Below, piece by piece: positions 1-10,170 of a stretch of DNA of 64,000 nucleotides. The stretch's first letter is position 1. Each line of letters opens with the position of its first letter. Position numbers and translations under genes: made by a program. Under the pieces are notes generated by a model. That model made no database searches. It was not told the origin of the DNA and saw only the letters and a program-made list of their open reading frames with translations. Source of the stretch: Azorinus chamasolen (lineage: Eukaryota; Mollusca; Bivalvia; Cardiida; Solecurtidae); the NCBI GenBank assembly GCA_963576725.1, contig OY755243.1:78432417-78496416 (forward strand), in the 5' to 3' direction.

Positions 1-409
1 ATGTTTTTACCATGTGACCTTGACTTTGACCTTTGACCTTCTTTTGCAAAAATCTTTAAATGCCTATGCTATTGGATGCGATGGACATAGGACTTATATA
101 CTTGGTATGACCATGCCAACAATTTTACCCTTCTGACCTTCACCTTTGACCTACTTTTTCAAAAATCTTTAACTGCCTATTACATTGGAACCTGAATAGA
201 CCTAGGGCTTTCATACTTGGTATGTATCTTTTTTGTTTAATAATCTTTTTAAATTTATGAAAAATGGTATTTGGTTGCCTTTGGTTGTGGTACTGATGCA
301 GTTAAGTTTAAATTGAAAATTGATTTTTTTTGTATTCATTATGACACGTTTTAGACTTAACTTTTAAACAGGCGAGCATCAGGTGGCTTTGACACCATTT
401 CTGGTTAAT
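1..409 (+). mobile_element. 3' part of tandem-array element (family B), cut by the window edge
   Basis: The sequence aligns closely with 29285-29735, the 3' part of the family B element at 27229-29735. It shows the same TGACCTTTGACC-type array units, the same CCATACTTGGTATG-like motif, and the same end near GGCGAGCATCAGGTGGCTT. Only the last one to two array units and the 3' end are present. It is non-coding. Confidence 0.75.
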
Positions 410-3228
410 TATCAGGTTTTACGTCGTTTTAACGGTATTTCAGTCATATCACGACGTCTAGTTAAAAGGTGGAGGAATACCCGAGAGGTTCTTCTGTGCA
501 TGGAAGAAACTTCATTATTTTGTGCACAGAAGAACATCAATTAAGGTAGAACCATCGACCTGTCGCAAGCCATGCAGGCCGGTGGAAGCTAGGCTTCATC
601 GCATGAAAAATCCCAAGTGCCCAAACCGTGATTCAAACCATAGTGGTGAGGGGTTAAGTGATTGTCAGTCATGCAAAGACTGTAACCACTCGGCCACAGA
701 GGCCCAAAAACGTTTTAAGTGGTACATCATTTTAGGCAGGTGACTGCCTAACCCTTTACTCCTTAAATTGTTGGAAAATGACATCATGAATATTTATTAT
801 CTGAACTTTAATAGTGACACTACAAATAATTTTTTTATTAATTGTTATAAAATGATGAGATCATGAATATTAGTTAGATTAATTGTTATAGTAGTACACG
901 GACACTGGAAAAAAATTGTCATGCAGAAACTGTAGTATCATCCATATTATACTATAAGCAAACAGAACAGACCCTGATCAGACGGCGTCCTATTAGGAGC
1001 TCTCTTATCAGGGTCTACTCTTCACAGTGTAGGCGTAGGAATTAAGGCCTTACACGTTATCCAACGTTATTTTGTTTATGTACTCCGTAGAGGGTTCAGA
1101 CATAGGTTATTTCTAACATCCATAATATTCAAATGGGAAAAAGATAACGTGGACGAATACCTACGCCCGCAGCCTGTGCGCCGCAATTTACATTTGTCTG
1201 ATGTTTTACACCGTTGCATGAATAAAGCATTTCCGGTTGGAAAAACCCACGAGCCGAAAGTTTGAAGAATATCGATATCAGGCAAAACCTTCAAAACTAT
1301 GTCCAGATAACATTTAGAAACATGTCATTAATTGTTTTAATAAGATTTTACTCAATGAAAAAATTCCGTGAATGAATATGTGAAAGGTATATATTTTGAA
1401 AGACAAACTGTCCAGATTTAAAGTAGCGATTTAAAAACGAAAGTAGATTTGTCAAATTCATTATTTACTAAAAGGTTATTTACTGTGGCTGTTTATAACA
1501 GTATTGCTTTGGACCGACATAAAAATGTATGAAATAACATACCTTGTTGGACTCATAGCTATAACATTTGACCCTTCACCTCGAGAACATTTATCATAGT
1601 AAAAAATCTTGTTAATGTTATATCATCATATAACATTGATATATAAAATTTAATTACTGTCTGTTTCACCCAGCTCTGTCAATCGATTTCAATCGAGATT
1701 TTTTTTTATTCCATATTTTTCTGTTTTTAAACTTACCTCAATCAATGCATTTATTTTTTATGTAGTCAGATCCTGAATAAAAGTTTGATCCCTGCTAATC
1801 TGACGTGTCAATCAGCAAAAAATCATTTTTCACCTTGTAGCATTAGTCATTTTGACAGTTAAAATGGCCGCCGATAGACATAATTTTTCTGGAATAGTCC
1901 ATATGTAAATAATATAGGGAGATCTAGTGTTCAAACAAGTAATTGGTTTAGGCTAGTGGCCTAGTAGTGGGTATGTTGCTTAAAACTTTCAAACACTGTC
2001 ATTGCGTTCTGTACACCCTGCATTAAATTTTATTCTGTTTTATTGAAATAAATAAATAAAATGTGGAAGAATGTTTTAACATGATAATCGATAAACCCTT
2101 CAGCATTTTTCAACTAAACTTTCAGTATGACGTAATTTTACACCCAATAATGACGATAAATTTCACGTCATGTTTTCCTAGTAAGTCCATTAATCTGTTT
2201 TGGGTATTTCAGTCCATGATAATATTTGCAGACAGTTTGGATCACGATGCGATACAGAGTAACTTGATATGTCACAGGATCAAAGCCATTTGAAACGTAA
2301 TACGGGGATACTAGATAGTAGATCTAGATCCCTCCAATTCGAAAGTGTTTCGATATACAGATTGATTGTACCTAACTTGGGACGTATACGACTATAACTG
2401 TATATAATAACTGGTAATGAACGTAATCAATCCATATAATTATGGGGAAAAGGGTTGTAATGGAAACAAACGAAAAACATTTAGACCTTTCTATTTATTT
2501 CAAATCAAACTTCTTTCCTAAAGAACACTCCAAATGTATGTGTCCAGCACTCGCACAAATCACACTCTGCCCTAGAGAGACTTTTTCTTTGCATTTTCTT
2601 CTGATGGGTGGAAAATGCGATACACTGTCTGCAATTCAAGTGTAAATTAGCATTTGAAACTGAAGACTTCAAAATCATAGGCATATAAACTGGTGTTCCG
2701 GCCCTGCTTCAGCTCCTGTTGAAAACATTTTGATAAATTTAATACACATTTTATTACTTCAGGTGTTATTCTATTTTTATCTTTTGAAGGCGGCATTCAT
2801 TTTTTTTGCTGAATTGTATAAGATATAAAAAATAGTGTAAGATCTGAAAGAACGATAATCGAAAATTTGAAAATAGCTGCGAAGGGGCGTTTTAATATTC
2901 TCCTTTTGACGTCATATTGCAGTCAGTTGGTCATTTCAAACTGGTATGATAAATACGAACACAGTAAAGTTGTATTCATTTGGCTTTTATTTTCTTTTAG
3001 GTACTGAATAAAAGATAATATGACTGCAATGTGACATTATATACACCACAAAGTATTAAAAATTACCAAGATCTTTTACATTGATCACGTTTTCAATTAA
3101 TTATTACCTGTCGCCCTTGTTGGAAAATGGTACGCTCCATGGTTACTTACGTACATGCGCACAACGTCATTCGGCGGCCATTTGCAAAGAAACAGCTGAT
3201 CGAATTAGCATGTAGAAAATGTGTTTTT
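410..3228. other. Intergenic stretch, no gene recognised
   Basis: Only short open frames without recognisable domains occur here. Within it are a MITE fragment (749-1025), a 45-bp segment near 1671-1715 that recurs inverted near 10935-10970 (CACCCAGCTCTGTCAATCGA), and an inverted repeat of about 15 bp (near 2911 and 3020) around an acceptor-like TTTTCTTTTAG. Nothing else could be assigned. Confidence 0.6.
749..1025. mobile_element. Palindromic TTAA-type MITE, one end missing
   Basis: It opens with TAACCCTTTACTCC, carries the family's ATCATGAATATT and CAGAAACTGTAG segments, and contains the central palindrome around GACCCTGATCAGACGG (about 959-1020). The closing AAAGGGTTAA is absent, so this copy is truncated. 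Many other copies of the family are in the window. Confidence 0.65.
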
Positions 3229-3730
3229 AGCTCACCAGAGCACTTTTGTGCTCAGGGTGAGCTTTTGTGATCGCCTGATGTCCGTCGGCGTGCGTCGTCC
3301 GTAGTCAGGCGTCAACAATTTCAACCTTTAAAAATCTTCTTCTCTGAATCTACAGGGTTCTCAGCTTTCATCTTTGGTACATAGCATCATCTGTAGGTCC
3401 TCTACAAAAGTTATATAAATTATGCCCCTGTGGTCAAAATTGGCCCTGCCCCAGGGGTTTTTAGTTTTCAATAGAAACATATAGTGAAAACTTTGAAATT
3501 CTTCTCCTCTCAAACTAGAAGGTTCTCAGCTTTCATATTTGGCACATAGCTTCAACTTCAGGTCTTCTACAAAAGTTATATAAATTATACCCCTAGGGTC
3601 AAAATTGGTCCCACTCCAGGGATTGACAGTTTTTTTTCTAGCTGACTGCATAAACAGCCCATGGGATCACTATAATATATGCATAGGAAAAACTTTGAAA
3701 CTCTTCTAGTCAAAACTACATGTCCCAGAG

Positions 3731-3870
3731 TGTGACAGGCCGGGTACAGGTACTGGGTGAAAGATAGTAAGCGGTTCGGATAGCTCAGTGGTTAGAGCAC
3801 TCGCCTTGTAAGTGAGGGTCCCGGGTTCGATCCCCGGTCTGGCTGCATGTTTTTCACCAGTCCTGTTACA
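3731..3870 (+). repeat. 5' LTR of the TRIM
   Basis: 140 bp with near-perfect inverted termini TGTGACAGG/CCTGTTACA. It contains the tRNA-like unit at 3774-3845 followed by a T5 run. It differs from the 3' LTR only in the anticodon-stem region (TCGCC here, ACACC there), which indicates a fairly recent insertion. Confidence 0.88.
3774..3845 (+). tRNA. tRNA-Thr(UGU)-like sequence inside the 5' LTR
   Basis: The D-arm region TAGCTCAGTGG fits the Pol III A box, and GGTTCGATCC fits the B box. The anticodon arm is CTCGC-CTTGTAA-GTGAG, with anticodon TGT (Thr). The T arm CCGGG-TTCGATC-CCCGG pairs fully. The acceptor stem (GTTCGGA with TCTGGCT) has a mismatch and several G-T pairs, and no CCA-compatible end is evident. 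A TTTTT run follows at about 3849-3853, as for a Pol III terminator. It is best read as a tRNA-derived Pol III module of the retroelement, not a cellular tRNA gene. Confidence 0.6.
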
Positions 3871-3872
3871 GT

Positions 3873-3886
3873 TGGCGCCCAACTTG
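3873..3886 (+). other. Putative primer-binding site of the TRIM
   Basis: TGGCGCCCAACTTG lies two bases after the 5' LTR. It begins with TGG, the complement of a tRNA CCA end, and its first 11 bases match the complement of the tRNA-Lys 3' end used by many LTR elements. Confidence 0.7.
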
Positions 3887-3941
3887 AAAATCGGACCCTG
3901 TGCACGCCCATGATTTCTGCTGCAGATTCGGCGAGAATCTC

Positions 3942-3957
3942 AGGGAAAAAGGGGGAG
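3942..3957 (+). other. Putative polypurine tract of the TRIM
   Basis: AGGGAAAAAGGGGGAG is 16 bases of pure purine, ending three bases before the 3' LTR. This is the expected place for plus-strand priming. Confidence 0.75.
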
Positions 3958-3960
3958 TAG

Positions 3961-4100
3961 TGTGACAGGCCGGGTACAGGTACTGGGTGAAAGATAGTAA
4001 GCGGTTCGGATAGCTCAGTGGTTAGAGCACACACCTTGTAAGTGAGGGTCCCGGGTTCGATCCCCGGTCTGGCTGCATGTTTTTCACCAGTCCTGTTACA
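3961..4100 (+). repeat. 3' LTR of the TRIM
   Basis: 140 bp, two substitutions from the 5' LTR. It is followed by the right-hand AGAG target duplication at 4101-4104. Confidence 0.88.
4004..4075 (+). tRNA. tRNA-Thr-like sequence inside the 3' LTR, anticodon stem weakened
   Basis: Same module as at 3774-3845. The 5' side of the anticodon stem is CACAC, which leaves an A-A mismatch against GTGAG. The A and B boxes and the downstream T5 run are unchanged. Confidence 0.5.
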
Positions 4101-4564
4101 AGAGCTTAGATATTTGTTGTATAGATTAACTTAGCATACCTTTATGAGTTTTGTTAATATCATAGTTCTGAGGTTAAAATTGGCCCTGCCCTGTGTATAT
4201 ATATTTTCACATCAGAAATTACAGTCTAAAGGTTCTACAGGTTTAAAGTTTTCCTCAGATAAGCCAGTGCTCTGATAGGACTAGCTGGTCAGTGGGAATG
4301 TATTGGTAATCACCCTTAGCCTGATCAGTAGAGTAGGAATTGTGTTTAGACAAATTACACACACCCATTTTAGATTGAGAAAACTATGTGGATAATTCTC
4401 AAAATGCAGAAAGCTTTTAAAGCTTTTTTTCCCATATCTATGCCCTGCATTAAGCTGCCAGCTATCAATATAGATCCTATAACTAAGTTCAGCTTAATAC
4501 AAATTCAAGTGTTCTATTGCATCTTGGAGAGCAGTGTCTATTTTTAGCTGGCTTAAAATAAGCA

Positions 4565-4592
4565 TACAAATTCAAATTCAAATTCAAATTCT
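4565..4592. repeat. (CAAATT)n microsatellite
   Basis: Four tandem AAATTC-type hexamers lie at the end of the paralogous segment that begins at 4101. Confidence 0.7.
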
Positions 4593-4827
4593 TTATTTCA
4601 GCTTTAAGCAAAGTACTTTGCTTCTAGCCATATAAATACAAATTATTAATGACAATAATGACAATACATGAAAGAATCAAACAAAACATTCACGTGAAGA
4701 GCTGTAATGTTACAAACAACAATGATGTATTAATGTCGTCTGCTTAGAAATTGACGTTAACTAAACTGGTATGGTTTGGAATTATTTATGTTTAAATTGA
4801 AAAAACAAAACAAAAAACATAATGATG

Positions 4828-5120
4828 AGTGTCAAACTGATTGGATCCAGATCGGACGCCGCGTAACGCGGCTTTTGGTCTGGTTCCAAACAGTTTAAAA
4901 AATATTAGACTAGTTGCGATCATCAGGATGAGTGTTAATTTCGTGTTAGTGTGATCACGTGAGCAGCATTGTACTGTTGGAGTGTCAAACTGATTGGATC
5001 CAGATCAGACGCCGCATAACGCGACTTTTGGTATGGTTCCAAACAGTTTACAAATATTAGACTAGTCGCGAGGATGAGTGTTAATTTCGTGTCAGTTTGA
5101 TCACGTGAGCTGTATTGTAA
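4828..5120. repeat. Two tandem copies of a hairpin-forming unit, about 150 bp each
   Basis: GTGTCAAACTGATTGGATCC starts at about 4830 and again at 4983. Each copy continues through a GC-rich centre (GACGCCGCGTAACGCGGC in the first) to TGGTTCCAAACAGTTT, so each unit folds back on itself. Both end with GATGAGTGTTAATTTCGTG. The remaining sequence between 4593 and 5329 was not assigned. Confidence 0.6.
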
Positions 5121-5327
5121 TGCTGGGCACGTGGTCACATCTAATCGCTGTATAGATGTCCGCCAATAAATAGTAGGTAGTGGGTGTGGCTAAGAAAATC
5201 GATTTTTTAATTGGTTGAGAGATTCGAGTGAATAACCTAACTAGTGATTGATTGTCACAGCCTAACTATGGTATATTTGACTGCATAAAGTATCGTTGTA
5301 TATAGCGCTGTGTTGATAAATTAATAG

Positions 5328-5363
<36 letters not shown>

Positions 5364-5368
<5 letters not shown>

Positions 5369-8300
5369 CGATAAGTGAACTTCGTAGTTTGTTTGCAAAA
5401 TAAATAAATTTGCTTAGATTTAGCAATTCTTTTTTTTTTGATGTAGACATCAGTTTATCAAATTTATTTAATGTTGGCCATCTATAATAATACTGTTTTA
5501 TGTATTTAGTACGCAATTCGGCGTATAAGGGACAAATTAACAGAAAATGATATTCTGATTCGATTGCAGTTGTGTTACATACTTTACATGTTCTTTGATC
5601 TCTTGGGGTATTATTATATCTTCCCTTTTCTATCATAAGTTGGTGGGATGATAATCTGAGTCTTGATATTGCGTTTCTGAATTTATTATCATAAATTAGA
5701 TCTAAATAGTTTTCTAATTCAAACTCATGTTTATAGCGAACATAATAAAATAGTCTTCTTGAATTATTAATGTTGGTGTACCAAGTTTGTTTGAATTGAT
5801 CTAATAGTCTTTGTTGAATTTGTGCAACATTATAGTCTGATAGCACCTGATCATTCCATATGTATGATAGACCTAAATTATCTAACGTGTGTTTAATGTT
5901 AAGTGCCCAGTTTTCACCTCTATATGTAATATTGCTGTCTGCGTCGTGCTTCATCATGTTATACACTTTTTTGATAATTGAATTTTCGTTTGAATTTAAT
6001 ATTTTTTGCCAATATTTGATTATGTTTATATGTCTGTTTATCTTAAGTGGAGTTCTGCCTAATTCACCATATAATCCATCAAGATTTGTTGAGATTTTGA
6101 CTGATAAAACCTTTCGACAGAATTTGGTATGTATTAATTCAATGTTCTTTCCATCATGCCAGCCCCATACTTCGGAACAATAGTTAAGGATCGAACCTAC
6201 TAAGATGTCAAATAACTTACATTTATTACTTGTTTTAAATTCATACTGCTGAAAAATAGAGAACAGTTTGTATAAAGCCTTCGAGGCGTGTTCTGCGATA
6301 TATTTTTGTGTTCTGTTCCAATTTCCATTTCTGAATAACTGTACACCTAGATATTTAAAGGAAGGAACTATTTCTATCTTTTCATTATTTAGGTAGAAGT
6401 TATAATGTGTTTGTCTTTGGCTTCGTTCAAAAATCATAATCTTTGTTTTTCTTGTATTTATTTTTAATTTATACGTTTGACAATAATTCTCTAGATTGTA
6501 AATCATGCTTTGCAATGATTCCGGGTTTAGGCTAAATAATATCTGGTCATCCGCGTATGATAAAAGGAATAGCTTTACGTCATCTATGGTAAAAATACCT
6601 TCTATGTCTGTGTTTATATGATTTATTACGTCATTTACGAAATAAATGAAGAGCAGAGAAGAGGTTGCGTCCCCTTGTTTTAATCCAGTTCCCGATAGGA
6701 TTTCATCAGATAGAGAACCATTCAGTTTAATAGAGCATCTTACTGAAGAGTACATGGCTTTTAACGCTTTAGTAAATTTCGTGCTTATATTTTCATTGAT
6801 TAATTTTTGCCATAAAATAGAACGATTTATCTTGTCGAAGCATTTTTCATAATCTATGAAAGCACAGTATAATTTACTATTTGAGTGTAAAACTTTTTGA
6901 ATTATAGAATTTAGTAAGAATACACAATCAGCTGTACTTTTACCTTTTTGAAAACCAAACTGGCAGTTTGAAATTTTTTCGTTCTCTATAGACCACTTAT
7001 TTAATCTATTAAGTAGAACTTGAGAGTATATTTTTGCTAAAATATTATTTAGGGTTATTCCTCTATAATTTTTTGCATCGGTTTCGTCTCCGGTTTTAAA
7101 TATTGGTGTTAAATAACCAAGTCCCCATTTATCTGGGTATTCAGATTGTGTGAATAATTTGTTAAATATTATCGTTAGATAGGGTGAGATGATATTTATA
7201 GATGATTTAATGATTTCAGCCGGTAACTCGTCAGGCCCACAGGCCTTATTATTTTTCTGTTTCATTGCTGCATAGATAACCTCCTGTTCTGTGATAATTG
7301 CGTCTAAGTAATTATCATTTATATCATTTTGTATTTCTGTGTTTTGTGTGTTTTCATTTATATTTAATAATTCGTTAAAATGTTGATGTAGACTGTCAAT
7401 ATCTATATTATTTACTGAGCTTGGTTTGGTAAAACATTTTTTTATTGATTTCCAGAAATTTCTTGGCTGCTTTTTTGATATTGATTCTAATTTTTGTCCT
7501 TGCTTTATTTTAAATTTATTTTGAGCTATTCTTTTTGCGTAATTATATTTTGTTCTAGCACGCGTGAAAAGAAGTCTATTTTCAGTTGATTTATTTCTTG
7601 AAAATTCGTTTCTAGCGGCTTTAAAAGTGACCTTGGTTTGTTTGCATTTGTCATCAAACCATTTATTATTATTTTTATGATATTTTTTATTATCTTTATT
7701 GTGCGATTTGGTGAAAACGCTCATTGCATTTTTATGTAGGAAGCTTGTAAGTATTTCTACGCTTTCATTTACTGTTATTTCAGGTTGAGTTTCGAGTTTT
7801 GATATTTCTTCTATATTTTCTGTCAGACTTTGTAGAAAAAAATCATTTTTTTCGTTTTGGAATTTCATTATTTTTGTGCTGTTGTTGCTAAGGGCTAAGT
7901 CATTTATGCATTGCTTATTTCTGTTGTATTTTAGCTTTAGGCTATAATATAAAGGTGCATGGTCAGAGAAACTACACCAGTCAAGAATGCTAAAGTCATG
8001 TATATATTCAATATTTTGTTTTTCCGTTATTAAGTAATCTGTTACACTCATACCACGAGATGAACAGAAAGTAAACTGGCCTATGTATTTATCCTTGTGG
8101 AGTCTGCCATTTACTATAATGTGATCTGTTGATTTACATAAATTTACAAGCTTGCGCCCATTTTCATCTATGATTTTATCTTCATTGTATCTATTTAATA
8201 ATGAATTTCGAGTTGATAGTATATCGTTATCTTCATCATCGCTATCATCAAGATATTCATCGTAAACTAATAGATCTGGTATTAACCCTGTTCTTGAATT

Positions 8301-8780
8301 GAAGTCGCCTGTAATATATGTATTTCCTAATTTATTATATTTCTCGATACCTTTTTCGATTTCTTCGAAAAAATCTATATCGTTTGATGCTAAAACTTTT
8401 GAGCCTTTTGGAGGGATGTAAATGCCACAAATATATGCGTTTTCATCAGAATAAAGAATGTCGTTTCCTATTTTTAACCATATAATACCATTTTTGTTTG
8501 TTTCCACAATTGAGATATGTTTTTTAAGACATTTTTTAAAGTAAATAGAGATGCCTCCGCTGTAGCGTCCTCGTTTGGTTCCAAACAATTTATTTCCGTA
8601 TAAATGGTAACACTCAAAGTTTTCTATTTGTAAATTTATCTGATTTTTGTCACTTAACCATGTTTCACTTAAGATTATTAAGTCATAAGATTTTAATATG
8701 TTTGTAAACTCAATGTCACCTATTTTTCGTGTTAAACCGTTGATGTTCCATGAAAGAATCTTAAGCTCTTCACCACTGTC
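5364..8780 (-). CDS. LINE ORF2: apurinic-type endonuclease and reverse transcriptase
   Basis: Open for 1138 codons directly after the ORF1 UAG stop. An N-terminal endonuclease (EEP fold) starts within 12 codons of the stop, with KILSWNINGL, then SETWL, then GDFNSRTG, and later SDHAPLYY. The reverse transcriptase follows, with NYRGITLNN, FGFQKGKS, AFIDYEKCFDKINR, GTGLKQGDATSSLLF and the catalytic LSYADD. A C-terminal zinc-knuckle-like CKVCN..H....C lies near the end. No ATG occurs before the endonuclease core; the first in-frame methionine is well inside it (RGMSVTDY). Translation from an AUG would therefore lose most of the endonuclease, which implies readthrough or reinitiation from ORF1. 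It provides target-primed reverse transcription in the host nucleus. Confidence 0.85.
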
Positions 8781-9935
8781 CTAATTTGTTATTTCTTTGT
8801 AGATGCCTGTTGGTCCATCTTTCACTAGCAGTTTGGCTCCGTACCACTTCACACTTTTTCCTGCATTTATCTCCCTTTGTCTGATCGGGTAAAGTTCCTT
8901 GCGTTTGGCTAGTACAGCTTGAGTTTGCTGTATTCCAACACCGAGATTTGTTTCACTGAGCTCAGTCTGTTTGTCTATGGCTGTTGTCCTCACACTCTCT
9001 CTGTCCTTGTAGCTGTGGAATTTCACCACAATTGGTCGTGTGTTCGAGCCTTTTCTGGCGCCAATTCGGTGCGCTCTGTCCACGGTTATATCCTTTTGTA
9101 TGTTTAGCTTTTCTTTGATGAAGTCAATAACTAAAGCCTCACAGTCTTCTCCATTACTTTCCGAGATACCATAGAAAAGCAGATTTTCTCGTTTGCTCAT
9201 CGATTCCATATAGGATAGTTTGTCTTCCATTTGTTTGGCCTGAGTTTCATAGTTTTCAATGTTAAGCTTGAGATTTTGACATTGTTTATCTAGTGTTTTC
9301 ACTTGGTCTGTCGTTGATTTCATTTGTTGGCTTGTGTCGTCGATTATTCCACTTAAGAATTCGTTGGATCTCTCAACTTCATGTAGTTTGGTACCCATAT
9401 CATTTACTTTGTGCTCAAGATCATCAACTTTTGTGTGTATTTTGTTCACTGTTTTTTCTATAGAGTCAATTTTCTTTAAGGATTGGTGGTTTTCTTTGAG
9501 TGTTTGTTTCATTTGTTGCATTTCTTTCATTAGCTCTTGAGCCCACGGGGGTGGGCCTGCTTGGGCGAGGGTAGCGGTCGGTGCGCCATACGTCGGTGCA
9601 TAAGGGGGTGACTGTACATATGATCCATTAAAACCATTTGGATAGTTCATAGCCATGTTTGGTTCAATTTGTGGTTCTAAGTTGTGTTGATCTGGTGAAA
9701 AGTGAAAATGGAATCGTTTGCATAGAGGGTCCTCTTGGGTAACTTCAATGTTTACATTTTGCTCACTACACGAGTGTTCACTAGAACCAGTTTGACCAGT
9801 ATGTGTAAGTGTAAGTGTATTGTCTGATAACAATGGCGATATAACTTTTCGTTTACTTGCCTTGATTGTCTTTTTGCCCGTACTCAAACTCGCTGAATCT
9901 GTGGTTTTGAACGGTTTTCGCTTTTGTCGAGGCAT
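8781..9935 (-). CDS. LINE ORF1: coiled-coil, L1-type RNA-binding protein
   Basis: 384 residues from the ATG at 9935-9933 (MPRQKRKPF). A longer frame exists only through a GTG codon, so the ATG is preferred. The basic, low-complexity N-terminus is followed by a proline-rich patch (PPPWAQELMKEM). A coiled coil of heptads (KKIDSIEKTVNKIHTKVDDL and onward) fills about residues 150-245. The C-terminal part has SKRENLLFYGI, VDRAHRIGARKG and TRPIVVKFHSYKDRE, matching the RRM/C-terminal region of L1-type ORF1 (Transposase_22-like). It likely forms trimers and packages element RNA. It ends in UAG in the same frame as ORF2. Confidence 0.8.
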   Translation of the reverse strand: MPRQKRKPFKTTDSASLSTGKKTIKASKRKVISPLLSDNTLTLTHTGQTGSSEHSCSEQNVNIEVTQEDPLCKRFHFHFSPDQHNLEPQIEPNMAMNYPNGFNGSYVQSPPYAPTYGAPTATLAQAGPPPWAQELMKEMQQMKQTLKENHQSLKKIDSIEKTVNKIHTKVDDLEHKVNDMGTKLHEVERSNEFLSGIIDDTSQQMKSTTDQVKTLDKQCQNLKLNIENYETQAKQMEDKLSYMESMSKRENLLFYGISESNGEDCEALVIDFIKEKLNIQKDITVDRAHRIGARKGSNTRPIVVKFHSYKDRESVRTTAIDKQTELSETNLGVGIQQTQAVLAKRKELYPIRQREINAGKSVKWYGAKLLVKDGPTGIYKEITN

Positions 9936-10170
9936 GAAGAATACTTTATCCACATTTCCACTAATTTATATGTCCAGAAAATTATTAGAAATCCAGGTTT
10001 TATTAAATAAATAACGAGCTGATTGTTTCATGTATTGACCACTACTTGTCACGTGACCCGATGACATAAAAGGTAGGTTATTTCTCTTTCACACTTTTTG
10101 ATTACAACTGGATTGCCTTCCTTCTGGATAATGGCAGTTGCAAATTAGATCTGACCTGTAAATAGAACAA

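Larger units (their letters stand above)
3731..4100 (+). mobile_element. Complete TRIM (miniature LTR retrotransposon) with a tRNA-like unit in each LTR
   Basis: Two 140-bp direct repeats (3731-3870 and 3961-4100) differ at two bases. Each begins TGTGACAGG and ends CCTGTTACA, giving the TG..CA ends of LTRs. The 90-bp internal part starts with a putative primer-binding site, TGGCGCCCAACTTG at 3873-3886, which complements the 3' end of a tRNA-Lys of the GTTGGGCGCCA type over at least 11 bases. It ends with a purine tract at 3942-3957. A 4-bp target duplication AGAG flanks the element (3727-3730 and 4101-4104). The paralogous site near 46126-46150 reads straight through without the insertion. 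There is no coding capacity, so movement would need another element's proteins. The element is well supported; the Lys primer identity is likely but was not computed. Confidence 0.88.
3229..4590 (+). mobile_element. Hairpin-ended non-autonomous element (family A), interrupted by a TRIM
   Basis: Its 5' terminus is a hairpin: AGCTCACCAGAGCAC is followed by its complement ending in GGTGAGCT (3229-3263). The body has diverged units of the AGGGTTCTCAGCTTTCAT type. Sequence from about 3700 to 4560 is paralogous to 46110-46420 and, further on, to 56457-56640. A 370-bp LTR miniature (3731-4100) interrupts it. No 3' palindrome is found at this copy, so the 3' limit is uncertain. The Helentron/HINE affinity is inference. 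Confidence 0.5.
5330..10085 (-). mobile_element. Near-full-length LINE (non-LTR retrotransposon) with ORF1 and ORF2
   Basis: On the - strand the element runs from a short 5' UTR through ORF1 (9935-8781) and ORF2 (8780-5367) into a poly(A) tail, seen as a T run at 5330-5365. The ORF2 stop codon TAA merges directly with the tail, so there is essentially no 3' UTR. Both ORFs are uninterrupted except for the single in-frame UAG between them, so the copy looks young. The 5' boundary is estimated because sequence from about 10091 onward is shared with 56811 onward, which lacks the LINE. No convincing target duplication was found. The RT looks jockey/I-superfamily-like and the ORF1 L1-like; the clade was not resolved. 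Confidence 0.85.

Noticed and set aside
3774..4075. Two cellular tRNA-Thr genes
   Set aside because: The acceptor stem is poor, the anticodon stem of the second is mismatched, and both copies lie at the same place in the LTRs of one element.
5150..5330. Target-site duplication of the - strand LINE
   Set aside because: Candidate matches (TAAATTAATAGG near 5317 against TTAAATAAATAACG near 10003 or AAAAGGTAGG near 10070) are too weak to define the insertion boundary.
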